Source: Lacisediminihabitans profunda
Lineage (GTDB): Bacteria; Actinomycetota; Actinomycetes; Actinomycetales; Microbacteriaceae
Assembly (NCBI RefSeq): GCF_008040105.1
Contig: NZ_VRMG01000009.1
Location: 62,001-126,000 of the forward strand
Direction: 5' to 3'
DNA: 64,000 bases
Position numbers and translations under genes: made by a program. Below, one piece after another: positions 8,258-17,376 of this stretch (position 1 is its first letter; each line of letters opens with the position of its first letter). The notes below the pieces were generated by a model. That model was not told the DNA's origin and did no database searches. It worked only from the letters and a program-made list of their open reading frames with translations.

Positions 8258-9070
8258 TCAGGATGCCGCCGCGTTGGCCCGCGCGGGGTGCGCGAGGTTG
8301 GCCATGCCTGCCATGGCATTGTTCGCCACTCTGGCCAGGTAGGCGCTGCGGGTGGCCGGCGCGATGCGGGAGACGGGTGTGTACTCGGCGCTTGTGTCCG
8401 AGTAGTGGGTCTCGAGGCCGTCCTTGAGCAGGCGGATCGCCTCCGCGCGCTGCTGGGACACCGCGGAGTGGGTGATGCCGAGCTCGTCGGCGAGCTCCTT
8501 CACCGAGCGGTCCTCGAAGTAGATCCCGTTGACGATGTAGCGCATCTTCGCCGGCAGGGCCACGACGGCGGCGCTGAGAAACCCGAGGCGCTCGGCGGAG
8601 AGCAGCGACTCCTCGGGCAGCGCGGTGTCGGCGACGAGGTATTCGGCCGTGGTGTCGTCGAGCGCGGAGACGGTGCGAGAGGCGTCGGCGAGACCGGCCT
8701 CGGCCTCGCCGCGGTCGACGCCCATCGCCGTGGCGATCTCGTCGATGCTCGGAACGCGTCCGAGGGCGGCGGTGAGGGTCTCCTGCACGGCCATGGTTTC
8801 CTTGATGCGGCGGCGGGCGCCGCGGGTGGCCCAGTCGCTCGAGCGCATCTCGTCGGCGAACGCGCCGATGATGCGGCGGCGGGCGAAGGCGCCGAACGGG
8901 ATGCCGAGCTCGGAGTTGAACGAGTCGGCGGAGGTGATGAGGGCGACGGCGCCGGCCGAGGCCAGGTCGTCCCGGGAGAGGTGCGTCGCCCGTGCCCAGA
9001 CCTCGGAGACGAGGTACCCGACGAGCGGAAGATTGTCGACAACCAACTGGTTGCGTTCTGTACGATTCAC
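8258..9070 (-). CDS. fliA: Flagellar sigma factor FliA (sigma-28)
   Basis: The 270-residue product is a sigma-70-family factor of the FliA/WhiG type that directs RNA polymerase to late flagellar promoters. Region 2 is seen in 'HLSRDDLASAGAVALITSADSFNSELGIPFGAFARRRIIGAFADEMRSSDW' (about residues 29-80), region 3 in RVPSIDEIATAMGV, and the region 4 helix-turn-helix in DRSVKELADELGITHSAVSQ. The frame stays open much farther upstream. GTG at 9070 is chosen because it starts just before region 1.2/2 and gives the usual FliA size. Confidence 0.9.
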   Translation of the reverse strand: MNRTERNQLVVDNLPLVGYLVSEVWARATHLSRDDLASAGAVALITSADSFNSELGIPFGAFARRRIIGAFADEMRSSDWATRGARRRIKETMAVQETLTAALGRVPSIDEIATAMGVDRGEAEAGLADASRTVSALDDTTAEYLVADTALPEESLLSAERLGFLSAAVVALPAKMRYIVNGIYFEDRSVKELADELGITHSAVSQQRAEAIRLLKDGLETHYSDTSAEYTPVSRIAPATRSAYLARVANNAMAGMANLAHPARANAAAS

Positions 9071-9545
9071 GTTGCCTGGCCCCCGTGTGCAAACTGGACG
9101 ATGATGATTTCGGCGGCCGCCCCGATCGGGGCGAGTGCCGACTTGCAGATCTGCTCGGGTAAGCGCGTGTCGTGCCGGTGGAACGTGGTGAAGCTCGGGT
9201 CGGTCTCGGGTGATTCTCGGGTGGTGAAGCAGTGGAATCGGTGGGCCGTTGGCCTCGATCTGTTGCGACTCTATAGGCGGTTGACCCCCGGAAAACCAGT
9301 CGTTTCCCCGTTGTTTGCTTGATTCCTGCCCCCAGTCCGGGGGCTCGTGTACCCCATTCCGCCGGTTAAGTCCTCCATCTAGCGGACAGCTGCCGGTGGG
9401 CGATTTTTGGAACCCAGCCACGGTCTCGACTAACGCGCGGAGTACCCTTGCCGATAGTTCAACCGTGGAAGAGGTGGATACCCGACGGCGGGCAGCGCGA
9501 ACTGTGCACGCCTTCGTCCACATGATCAACCGGACTTGGAGTGCC
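9071..9545. other. Intergenic region between fliA and the flgN operon
   Basis: The two flagellar transcription units diverge here. The right part holds the sigma-28 promoter for flgN-flgK-flgL-fliW at 9431-9457. No clear promoter for fliA could be fixed by eye on the minus strand. Open frames on either strand in this stretch lack homology or ribosome sites and look like chance. Confidence 0.6.
9431..9457 (+). promoter_or_regulatory. Sigma-28 (FliA) promoter of flgN-flgK-flgL-fliW
   Basis: TAAC (9431-9434), 15 bases, then GCCGATAG (9450-9457). With the preceding C and following G, the CTAACG extension matches the fliC and flgB promoters. The leader to the flgN ATG is about 88 bases. Confidence 0.83.
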
Positions 9546-10031
9546 ATGAGTGTCAATGAACTGTCGGCGTGCCTGTGGCGCGAGCGAGAGCTGCTCGAGC
9601 TCCTGACGTTCAAGCTCGAGGAGGAGCAGTTCCTGCTCACCGCCGGCAAGACCCGCTGGCTCCAGTACGCCACCCGCGAGGTCGAACAGGTGATGGAGCG
9701 GCTCCGTGCCGCCGGCCTCGCCCGCACTGTTGAGGTCGCCTCGGTGGCCGCCGAGTGGGGAGCCCACGAGAACGCCACCCTGCGCGAGCTGGTGGACGCG
9801 GCTCCCGAGGGGCCATGGGCCGAGATCCTCGGCTCGCACCTCAGGGCGATGACCGAACAGACCAACCAGATCCGCGAACTGCGCGACCTCAATGAGCACT
9901 ACCTCCGCACCGCCATCCGCTTCGTGCAGGAGGCGCAGTCCGACGGGGTCACCGAGGCGGGTACTTACGACTCGAACGGAACCTCCGCGGCACCGGCCGG
10001 TGCCGCCCGAATCTTCGACCTGACCCTGTGA
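9546..10031 (+). CDS. flgN: FlgN-like flagellar export chaperone
   Basis: The 161-residue protein is a helical FlgN-type chaperone for the hook-filament junction proteins FlgK and FlgL. Visible features are 'LWRERELLELLTFKLEEEQFLLTAGK' near the N-terminus (the FlgN pattern of repeated Leu/Glu with L-x-E-E-x-x-L-L) and a long C-terminal helix ending in a disordered Gly/Ala/Ser tail. The ATG at 9546 has a GGAG just upstream. An in-frame ATG at 9522 would add 8 residues. It is followed after 10 bases by flgK, the usual partner. Confidence 0.82.
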   Translation: MSVNELSACLWRERELLELLTFKLEEEQFLLTAGKTRWLQYATREVEQVMERLRAAGLARTVEVASVAAEWGAHENATLRELVDAAPEGPWAEILGSHLRAMTEQTNQIRELRDLNEHYLRTAIRFVQEAQSDGVTEAGTYDSNGTSAAPAGAARIFDLTL

Positions 10032-10041
10032 GGACCCGCGC

Positions 10042-11469
10042 GTGAGCACCTTCAGCGGCCTGAACACCGCCTACACCGGTCTTTCTGCCGCCCGGCAGGG
10101 CCTGTCCGTGGTCGGACAGAACATCACCAACGCCACGACAACCGGGTACACCCGCCAGCGGGTGACGACCTCGTCGCTCGGCGCCCTCTCCCAGGTGGGC
10201 CGGCTCTCCGGTGGCGTCGTGCGGATCGGCCAGGGCGTTGCCGTGACCGGCGTCGCCCGCCTCGGCGACATCTACCTCGACACCCAGGTACGCAACTCCG
10301 CCGCGACCTCCGGCAACCTCGCCGTGAAGGCCAACGCGCTCAGCGCCGTCGACGGCTCGCTGCAGGAGCCGGGGGCAAACGGGCTCTCCGCCCAGCTCAC
10401 CGGCTTCTGGGCGGACTGGCAGGGGATGGCCAACAACGCCGGCAAGCCGGCCCAGGCCGGCGTGCTGATCTCGGATGCCACCGCACTCGCCTCCCACATC
10501 GCGAACGGCTACCAGGCCGTCGATGCCCAGTGGACGCAGGTGCGGGGGCAGCTGGACGGCATGGCCCGCGAACTCAACGATGCAGGCACCCAGGTCGCCG
10601 ACCTCAACGCTCGCATCCGAAGCACGCTCGCCACCGGCGGTTCGGTCAACGAACTGCTCGACCAGCGCAACACCCTCACGACGACGATCGCGGCCCTCAC
10701 CGGCGCGACCGTGCGCGTGCTCCCGGATGGCACCGCCGACGTGCTCATCGGCGGCAATTCCCTCGTCTCCGGTGACACCTTCCAGCCCGTGACGGTCACC
10801 GGCAGCAACATCATGGCCGGGGCCGCAGCCACTCCGGTCGCGCTCGCCTGGACGAACCGCCCCGGCGTGCCGGTCGGCGCGGAATCCGGGGAGATGGCCG
10901 GTGCCGTGGCGATCCTCGCCGCCGCGAACGCGACAGGGACGGGCGGGGCCCTCGCCGAGGCCGCCGCGAACTACAACACCTTCGCCACCTACCTCGCCAC
11001 CTCGGTCAATTCCGTGCACTCGGCCGGGGTCACCTCCACCGGGGCGACGGGCCTCGACTTCTTCGCCATAGCGCCCACCGGCCCAGCCGCCCTCGGCCTC
11101 TCGGTGCTGGCCACTGGAGTCGGCGACATCGCCACGGCGACGGCCGGCTCCGGAGCCCTGGATGGCTCCAACGGTTCGGCAATCGCCGCGCTCGGCAGCG
11201 GACCGACCTCCCCGGACTTCGTCTGGTCCAAGTTCGTCACCGGCATCGGCGCGGCCACAAAATCCGCCGTGCAGCAGGCGACCCTGGCCGAGGCCGCGGC
11301 AACCTCGGCCTCGGGCGCGCAGCTCGCCAACTCCTCGGTGGACATGGACGAGGAGAACGTGAACATGCTGATGTTCCAGAAGGCCTACCAGGGCGCCGCT
11401 CGCGTGATGACCGCGGTCGACGAGATGCTCGACACCCTCATCAACCACACCGGAATCGTCGGGAGATAG
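10042..11469 (+). CDS. flgK: Hook-filament junction protein FlgK
   Basis: FlgK (HAP1) forms the first junction between hook and filament. The 475-residue product starts at GTG with 'STFSGLNTAYTGLSAARQGL' and the axial motif GQNITNATTTGYTRQRV (about residues 27-43). It ends with the D0 helix DEENVNMLMFQKAYQGAARVMTAVDEMLDTLI. A 'DLNARIRSTLATGGSVNELLDQRN' segment is typical of FlgK. It lies between its chaperone gene and flgL. Confidence 0.95.
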   Translation: MSTFSGLNTAYTGLSAARQGLSVVGQNITNATTTGYTRQRVTTSSLGALSQVGRLSGGVVRIGQGVAVTGVARLGDIYLDTQVRNSAATSGNLAVKANALSAVDGSLQEPGANGLSAQLTGFWADWQGMANNAGKPAQAGVLISDATALASHIANGYQAVDAQWTQVRGQLDGMARELNDAGTQVADLNARIRSTLATGGSVNELLDQRNTLTTTIAALTGATVRVLPDGTADVLIGGNSLVSGDTFQPVTVTGSNIMAGAAATPVALAWTNRPGVPVGAESGEMAGAVAILAAANATGTGGALAEAAANYNTFATYLATSVNSVHSAGVTSTGATGLDFFAIAPTGPAALGLSVLATGVGDIATATAGSGALDGSNGSAIAALGSGPTSPDFVWSKFVTGIGAATKSAVQQATLAEAAATSASGAQLANSSVDMDEENVNMLMFQKAYQGAARVMTAVDEMLDTLINHTGIVGR

Positions 11470-11472
11470 CCC

Positions 11473-12354
11473 ATGGTCAATCGAGTGACGAGCCAGACGA
11501 TGATGGCCACCTCCCAGCGCAATCTCCAGTCGAGTGCAGCGCAACTCGCCCGGGTGCAGGCGCTCGCGTCCGGCCAGCAGAAGATCTCCAAGCCCTCCGA
11601 CGACCCGTCGGGCACCGCCGACTCGTTGCGGGTGCGAGTGGATCAGGCGGCCACCGCCCAGTACGGTCGCAACATCGACGACGGAAACTCGTGGCTCACC
11701 ACCGTCGATGCCGCCCTCTCCAGCACCACCGACATCCTCCGCCGCGTCCGCGACCTCACCGTGCAGGGCGCGAACGACGGTGCGCTCTCGCCGGCGGCCA
11801 AGGAGGCCATCGCCAAAGAGCTCGAGGGCCTGAAGACGGATCTGCTCGGCCAGGCAAACGCGAAATACGCCGGTCGCACGGTGTTCGCCGGTACCTCAGA
11901 TGCCGGCGTCGCGTTCGACTCGAGCTACGCCTTCACCGGCACGGGAACCCCGGTCACGCGTCGCCTCGACGGGAGCACGACCGTGCGGGTGGACGCCGAC
12001 GGCGCCGCGGTCTTCGGCACCGGACCTGGCTCGGTCTTCGCCCTCGTGGACAACATCGTCGCCGACCTGCGCAGCGGCGTGAACGTGGGCCCCCAGCTCG
12101 CCACCATCGACACCCACATGACCGCCGCGCTCTCCCAGCAGAGTGCCGTCGGCGCCAACCAGGCCCAGGTCAACAAAGCGGAGGCTTCCAACTTGCAGCA
12201 GTCGAACGCGCTCGAGGCGCAGCGCTCGTCCATCGAAGACGTCGACCTGAGCCAGGTGGTACTCCAGCTCAAGCAGCAGGAGGTCACCTACCAATCCGCC
12301 CTCGCCATCACCTCGCGCACCCTGCAGCCCACACTGATGGACTTCCTCCGTTGA
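11473..12354 (+). CDS. flgL: Hook-filament junction protein FlgL
   Basis: FlgL (HAP3) is the second junction protein. The 293-residue product is flagellin-like at both ends: 'NRVTSQTMMATSQRNLQSS' and 'KISKPSDDPSGTADSLRVR' at the start, and 'RSSIEDVDLSQVVLQLKQQEVTYQSALAI' at the end. Four bases separate it from flgK. Its stop overlaps the fliW start (TTGA). Confidence 0.95.
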   Translation: MVNRVTSQTMMATSQRNLQSSAAQLARVQALASGQQKISKPSDDPSGTADSLRVRVDQAATAQYGRNIDDGNSWLTTVDAALSSTTDILRRVRDLTVQGANDGALSPAAKEAIAKELEGLKTDLLGQANAKYAGRTVFAGTSDAGVAFDSSYAFTGTGTPVTRRLDGSTTVRVDADGAAVFGTGPGSVFALVDNIVADLRSGVNVGPQLATIDTHMTAALSQQSAVGANQAQVNKAEASNLQQSNALEAQRSSIEDVDLSQVVLQLKQQEVTYQSALAITSRTLQPTLMDFLR

Positions 12355-12734
12355 GCGCCGCACTCACGTTCGTGACGCCGCCTCCCGGCCTCGACCCGCT
12401 CACCGATTTCACCCTCACCGAGATCGAGGGTGCGACCGGCCTGTACTCGCTGCGCGCCGTGCACAACGACGGCATCCGGCTCTTCGTGCTCGATGCCGCG
12501 GTGTTCCTGCCGGACTACGGCCCGATGCTCTCGGACGAGCACTGTGCGGCGCTCGGACTGACCGCCCCGGAGGATGCCATGGTGCTCGTCGTGGCGAACC
12601 CCGGGGAGGCCGGAACACGTCTCAACCTCATGGCGCCCATTGTGGTCAACGTCACTTCGGGCTCGAGCGCGCAGGTCATTCTCGAGGACCAGGACTGGTC
12701 GTTGCAGGCGGAACTCGCCACGGCCTCGGCCTAG
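12351..12734 (+). CDS. fliW: Flagellar assembly factor FliW
   Basis: FliW binds flagellin and, in species with CsrA, releases flagellin from CsrA control. The frame starts at TTG (12351), overlapping the flgL stop by four bases, and encodes 127 residues. Family features are seen in PGLDPLTDFTLTEIEGATGL, FLPDYGPMLSDEHCAALGL, DAMVLVVANP and NLMAPIVVNVTSGSSAQVIL. The TTG start is chosen because no ATG or GTG fits the conserved N-terminus. No csrA gene is seen in the window. Confidence 0.88.
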   Translation: MSAALTFVTPPPGLDPLTDFTLTEIEGATGLYSLRAVHNDGIRLFVLDAAVFLPDYGPMLSDEHCAALGLTAPEDAMVLVVANPGEAGTRLNLMAPIVVNVTSGSSAQVILEDQDWSLQAELATASA

Positions 12735-12803
12735 ATTCACCGCTGCCGACCCGTCGGCTAGAGTGGCGGAAACGAGACCCGTTCCGCTCTCTGAAGGGCC
12801 GGC

Positions 12804-13451
12804 ATGACCGAAATCGTTCCCATCCCCTCGCCCGGCGTCCCGTTCTACTACGGCGAACCAGGCGGCCCGCTCGTGGTGCTGCTGCACGACTGGTACGGGC
12901 GCCTGCCCTGGCTCGAGAACTATGCCCGCGGGCTCGAACACCAGGGCTACCGCGTGGTGGTGCCCGACCTCTTCGACGGCGTGGCGACCACCGACGAGGC
13001 GACCGCCGAGCAGCTGCTCGGCCAGCTCGATGTCGCGACGGCGCTCTCGACCGTCGACGACATCATCCAGACCGCCCGGGCCGAGGGCAGCCAGCGAGTG
13101 GCAGTGGTCGGCTTCTCCGCCGGAGGCTGGCTGGCCCTGCTGCACGCGCAGGGGGGATCCTCGGATGCCGTGGTCGCCTATTACGCGACGCTCGGGCCGG
13201 CGCAGCACGGCGTGATCCCCTGCCCGGTGCTCCTGCAGTTCGCCGAGGTCGACGAGTGGGACGAGGGCGAGGATCCGGAGAGCTTCATCGACCGGCTCAA
13301 GGACCACGGCACACCGGTCTCGCAGTTCAGCTATCTCGGCACGGTTCATTCGTTCGCGAACGCGACGATTCCCGAGAAGGTGAATGGGGCGGCCGCGGCA
13401 CTCGCCTTCGCGCGCACCGCGTCGTTCCTCGAAGACCACCTCATCGACTAA
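12804..13451 (+). CDS. Dienelactone-hydrolase-family alpha/beta hydrolase
   Basis: The 215-residue protein has the dienelactone hydrolase fold: an early 'VVLLHDWYGRLPWLENYARG' segment, the nucleophile elbow GFSAGG with Ser105, an acid near residues 150-155 (EVDEWDEGED) and His182 in GTVHSFAN. True dienelactone hydrolases usually have Cys in the elbow, so here Ser suggests a related esterase of unknown substrate. No signal peptide. It ends 6 bases from the convergent Gfo/Idh gene and is probably unrelated to the flagellar operon before it. Confidence 0.85.
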   Translation: MTEIVPIPSPGVPFYYGEPGGPLVVLLHDWYGRLPWLENYARGLEHQGYRVVVPDLFDGVATTDEATAEQLLGQLDVATALSTVDDIIQTARAEGSQRVAVVGFSAGGWLALLHAQGGSSDAVVAYYATLGPAQHGVIPCPVLLQFAEVDEWDEGEDPESFIDRLKDHGTPVSQFSYLGTVHSFANATIPEKVNGAAAALAFARTASFLEDHLID

Positions 13452-13457
13452 TTCCGG

Positions 13458-14465
13458 TCAGGCCGTCTCGACCCCCACCGGCGCTCCGGACCCCAGGGAC
13501 CGCTTCGCGGCGAGCGCCACGGCAAGCGCCAGGATCGCGTCATCGACCGGACAGAAGTCGGGCGCGGCCCCCGTGCGCACGCACTCGAGGAAGTATTCGG
13601 CCTGGCTGCGGTACGGATTGTGAGAGGGGATCGCCCGCTCGCTGGTGCCCGCCGCGGTCTGCACCCGCACGGAATCCTGGACGGCGTCCGGAGCCGAGGC
13701 ATCCGACGCGACCGGGTGGAGCACGCCCGAGAACCGATGGTCGGCGAGACCCGCGCTGCCGACCACGTCGAGCGAAGACGCGAAGCTGAAACCCGTCGGC
13801 ATCCCCATGAAGCCCGTCGCACGGCCCACGCCGCCGCCCGCGTAGTCCACGGTCGCCTCGACAGGGCCATCCGGCCGAGCCCGGCGCGCCGACACCGACA
13901 GCGGACGACCGAGGAAGAGATTCAGCTGGTCGAAGTCGTGGATGCTGAAGTCCACGACGATTCCGCCGGACTTCGACTCGTCGTGCCACCAGGTCGACGG
14001 GCGAGGGGCCGGGCTGAACCGACCGGCGGACACGGCAAGGGCGGTTCCCAGCGTGCCGGCCTCGAAGGTCTCGCGGATCACCCGGTAGCCCGCGAAGAAG
14101 CGCACGACGTGTGCCACCATCAGCACCCCCTGGCTGCGCGCCGCCTCGTCGCGGATGGCCACCGCGTCGGCGATCGTGAGCGCGATCGGCTTCTCCAGCA
14201 ATACGCTCTTGCCCGCCCGCAGGGCGTCGATGGCGATCGAGGCATGGCTCGGAGTGGGAGTGCACACCGACACGATCTGCACCTCGGGGTCGCGAAGCAC
14301 GACGCCGAGGTCCGGTTCGAACCGGGCGAGAGGCGCGAATGTCAGCGGTGGCCCCGCCGTCAGGGTGTTGACATAGTCGATGTTGTCACCGAGCCCGAGT
14401 TCGCTCCACGCCCGCGCGTGCGCCTGCGCCATCGCGCCGCGCCCGACAATGGCGATGCCGGTCAT
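13458..14465 (-). CDS. Gfo/Idh/MocA-family oxidoreductase
   Basis: This NAD(P)-dependent sugar oxidoreductase has 335 residues. The N-terminal Rossmann motif is GIAIVGRGAMAQAHARAW, followed by the substrate-site motif EKPIAL and 'VVDFSIHDFDQLNLFLG' with the catalytic-type His/Asp pattern of the family. ATG at 14465 overlaps the stop of the upstream DUF5107 gene (ATGA), so it is the last gene of a three-gene minus-strand operon with a sugar-kinase-like gene. It probably oxidises or isomerises a sugar or sugar derivative imported by the neighbouring NgcEFG-like transporter. The substrate is not evident. Confidence 0.88.
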   Translation of the reverse strand: MTGIAIVGRGAMAQAHARAWSELGLGDNIDYVNTLTAGPPLTFAPLARFEPDLGVVLRDPEVQIVSVCTPTPSHASIAIDALRAGKSVLLEKPIALTIADAVAIRDEAARSQGVLMVAHVVRFFAGYRVIRETFEAGTLGTALAVSAGRFSPAPRPSTWWHDESKSGGIVVDFSIHDFDQLNLFLGRPLSVSARRARPDGPVEATVDYAGGGVGRATGFMGMPTGFSFASSLDVVGSAGLADHRFSGVLHPVASDASAPDAVQDSVRVQTAAGTSERAIPSHNPYRSQAEYFLECVRTGAAPDFCPVDDAILALAVALAAKRSLGSGAPVGVETA

Positions 14466-16371
14466 CCGGTTCCCTCCTCGGTCATGCTGAACTGGTAGTC
14501 GGGCGGAACCGGCTCGGCGGGCAGCACCCGGAGCCACAGCTCGGCCATCGCGTTCTCGCCCTCCCGCAGGTCGGCGACCTCGATTCCCTCCCGCAGAATC
14601 GCCGCCGCCCCGGCGCCATCCCCGGCGAGCGCGAGGGCCTGGGCGCGGAGCAGGCGAAGCCGGCCGTTCATCGACGGATCCGACCCGAGCAGCGCAAGCG
14701 CGGCGTCTACGGATCCCGCGGCGAGCGCCGCCGACACGGCCTCGATGCGCTGGGGCGTGTCGCCCGGTGCGAGAGCGCACGCCAGGCGGTAGTGCTCGAG
14801 CCCGCCCTCGGTGTCGCCCGCCGCCCCCAGAAGTCGCGCGAGTCCCCGGTGGGCGTGCGCGCTCGGCCCGCGCAGGAGGGAGTGTCGGTAGAGCGACTCC
14901 GCGGCACCACCGTCGCCCGCCGCGTGTCTCATGATCGCGCGATGCAGCGAGGAGACCGCCCCGTCCCCGCTCGCCGCGCAGAGGGCCTCCCAGTCCTCGC
15001 CGCGCACGAAGCCGGGTTCTCCGTCGAACCGAGTGCCGCCCTCGAGCAGGTCGAGCCACGGCTGTTGTACGGCGGTGATGGTGTCCGCCGCGAACGGGGT
15101 GCCTGCCCCGTCGATCCAGCCGAGGCCGTGGCGTCGGCGGCGCGCCGCCTCCAGGGCTCCCCAGCCGCTGCCGGCGAGAATGCCGCTCTCCGGGGGAGGT
15201 CGGCCCAGGAGCGCGCCGCGGCGTGCGCCGCCTCGAGCGCCGCGGGGTCCAGGAGTTCGGCGACGCTCCGCTCGACGTCGGCCACGACGGCTGTCCAGTC
15301 CGCGCCGCGGACGGTCGCCGCCGAGAGCGCCGGGTTGCCGTAGGCCTCCAGCCAGCTCCAGTCGGCACCAGCCGGCATCTCGAGGTGCTGAAACTGGGTC
15401 TGCGCGAGGCCGGCCTGAATCTCGGCGTAACGCCCGCCCTCCGGCGACAGCCACCGTTGCCAGCGATCGCCGCCCGGTCCCTGCCCCCAGACGAAGAGCT
15501 TCCGCCCGCGCAGCCGCCCCGTGGAGAGCATGGCGAGCCCGTCACCGTGCCCGTCGGAGGCCACGATCCAGGGGGCGTGGTGCCTCGGGATGTCGAAGAA
15601 GAAGTCCCGCGCCCGCGCGTTGCGAACGGGCCGGGTCCAGTCCGCCGCGCCCGTTGCCACGGCCACCCGACTGATCCCGCCCTCATAGGCGCTCGCGAAG
15701 GCGGAGTCGGCCGGGGCGATCACCCGGGTGTCCTCGCGTTCCGGCACCGCCGCGTTCGTCCACCAGTACATCGGCACCGTCACCGCATTCGGGTTCTGCA
15801 CCCGCACCGCCACGAACAGCACCGCCGAGTCGTGCGGGAGCCAGGCATCCACCTGGAAGACGACCTCGCGCAAGCGGTCGAACTCCCACATCCGCAGCAC
15901 CTCCTGCCCGGGGGTGCGAACGATCGCCGCATGCAGGGGGCTCGCGGTCGTCGGCGAGTGACCTCGCGTACCGATGTTCCACTCGATGCCACCGGCGAAC
16001 CAGGCATTGCGCAGCCCCAGGTTGGCGAACTGGATGGTGGGCGGCGAGTGGAGCAGGTGCGTGCCGCTCCTCTTGTCGAACAGTTCCCAGAGCCGACCGC
16101 CCCACTCGGGCAGGAACACCGCCCGCAGCCGATCGTTCTCGAGCACCACCGTCGTGACGGGTCGCGGAGAGAGCGTGCGGCCGTAGCCGTTCTGCTCCTG
16201 GTACGGGTAGAGGTTCGAGGGGGTGCCGTAGGTCGAGCCCTCGACGATCTCCGCCGGGATGTCCCCGGTGACCACGGTGGGCGTCTCGAGCGGGGCGCCC
16301 AGCATCGGCATCGAATCCGGCAGGCCGAGATCGGCCAACGCCATCGTTCGGGTCTCGACGGAGAGGGTCAT
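14462..16371 (-). pseudogene. DUF5107/TPR protein gene split by a one-base frameshift
   Basis: The first 390 or so codons (16371 to about 15197) encode the DUF5107 domain, a glycoside-related beta-sandwich (for example FLPEWGGRLWELFDKRSGTHLL, 'FAGGIEWNIGTRGH'). After 'SWADLP' this frame turns into arginine-rich nonsense. The continuation (PESGILAGSGWGALEAAR, then TPR-like Ala/Leu repeats to the stop at 14462) lies in another frame. One extra G in the G5 run at 15192-15196 would rejoin the frames into a protein of about 635 residues whose stop overlaps the Gfo/Idh ATG as ATGA. The start overlaps the kinase stop (16368-16371). Either a true inactivating mutation, a phase-variable tract or a sequencing error. 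Confidence 0.8.
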
Positions 16372-17372
16372 TGCGCGACCGCTTCGCCCCGGGCACGGTC
16401 GATCTCGCCGGTCAGGTGCCGGTGGAGCCGGGCATCCACCCGGATGCCGAGTCGCCGCAGGGCGAGCACCGCGGCGCCGACCACGCCGTCCGCGACCGGG
16501 ATCAGTTGGGCATCCCCGGCGGCGGCCCGCAGTCGGTGGGTGAAGATCGCCGGGGCCCGCTCCATGCCGGCCGCCAGCACGCTCCCGCCCAGCACGACCG
16601 CGCCGGAGACGTCGGTCTGCACGGCCGCGGCGAGAATGCGGGCGATTCCCTCCGCCGCAGCGTCGAGGATCTCGCGGCCCACCGGATCGTCGACCGCCTC
16701 GAAGGCGAGCGGGGCGAACCGGGCGAGCTCCACGGGCTGCAGCGCGTACAGCGCGTGTTCGAGGCGCGTGAGCTCCTCGGCCCGCCCTCGGTGTTTCGCC
16801 GAGGTGCGTTCGATCCCGGTGGCCTCGAGCAGGAGGCCGGTGAGCGCGGTCGGGCGGCCGATCCCGTCGAGGGCGGCGACCACCGTGCGCGCCACGAGGT
16901 GCCCGATCCAGAACCCGGATCCGGTATCGCCCAGGAGCCAGCCGGAGCCGCCCCGCACGGTGTGGATGCGCCCGTCGCTCACTCGCGCCGCGATGGCGCC
17001 CGTGCCGGCGATCACGGCGTAGCCGTGCTCCAGGGCCGTGCCGGAGCAGAAGGTGCCGAGCAGATCCGGTTCGATGGCGACAGTGCCGCCCAGTCCGAGG
17101 CCCGCGAAGCGCGAGCCCAGTCTCTGGACGAACTCCGGCGTCTCGGCACCGGCCAGGGCGATCACGACGAGGGACTCGGCATCCGTGTCACCCAGCCGGT
17201 CGCCCAGGGCGCGCGCCACGGCGAGACCGAGTGCCTCGACCGCGGCTTCGATCCCCACCGCGGTCGGGTTTCCGGCGCCCGCCCGACCGAAGCCCCGGCA
17301 GTCTCCGGACGCTTCGAGCACGACGGCTCGCGAGGAGGTGCCACCGGCGTCGACCGCCACAATTTTTCGCAT
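16368..17372 (-). CDS. BadF/BadG-family sugar kinase (N-acetylglucosamine kinase-like)
   Basis: The 334-residue protein has the ASKHA ATPase pattern of actinobacterial GlcNAc kinases: phosphate-1 loop DAGGTSSRAV (8-17), phosphate-2 motif AGTGAIA (122-128), and the BadF-type GGSGWLLGDTGSG (141-153), with an adenosine motif near 'GAVVLGGSV'. It probably phosphorylates an imported amino sugar. ATG at 17372 is chosen because it starts directly before the strand leading to DAGG and has a GAAG ribosome site. It is the first gene of the operon and diverges from an RpiR-type regulator. Confidence 0.86.
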   Translation of the reverse strand: MRKIVAVDAGGTSSRAVVLEASGDCRGFGRAGAGNPTAVGIEAAVEALGLAVARALGDRLGDTDAESLVVIALAGAETPEFVQRLGSRFAGLGLGGTVAIEPDLLGTFCSGTALEHGYAVIAGTGAIAARVSDGRIHTVRGGSGWLLGDTGSGFWIGHLVARTVVAALDGIGRPTALTGLLLEATGIERTSAKHRGRAEELTRLEHALYALQPVELARFAPLAFEAVDDPVGREILDAAAEGIARILAAAVQTDVSGAVVLGGSVLAAGMERAPAIFTHRLRAAAGDAQLIPVADGVVGAAVLALRRLGIRVDARLHRHLTGEIDRARGEAVAQ

Positions 17373-17376
17373 CGTT

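Noticed and set aside
9949-11544. Long minus-strand open frame opposite flgK (531 codons)
   Set aside because: It is the complement of the well-supported flgK gene, is rich in Arg, Gly and His as expected for an antisense frame in GC-rich DNA, and has no family features.
13458-15686. Extension of the Gfo/Idh frame into a protein of over 700 residues
   Set aside because: The Rossmann start (MTGIAIVGRG) and the ATGA overlap fix the true start at 14465. The upstream part is out-of-frame DUF5107 sequence.
15223-17022. Long plus-strand open frame (599 codons) opposite the DUF5107 and kinase genes
   Set aside because: It runs against two recognised genes with clear motifs, has Arg/Pro/His-rich composition and no ribosome site.
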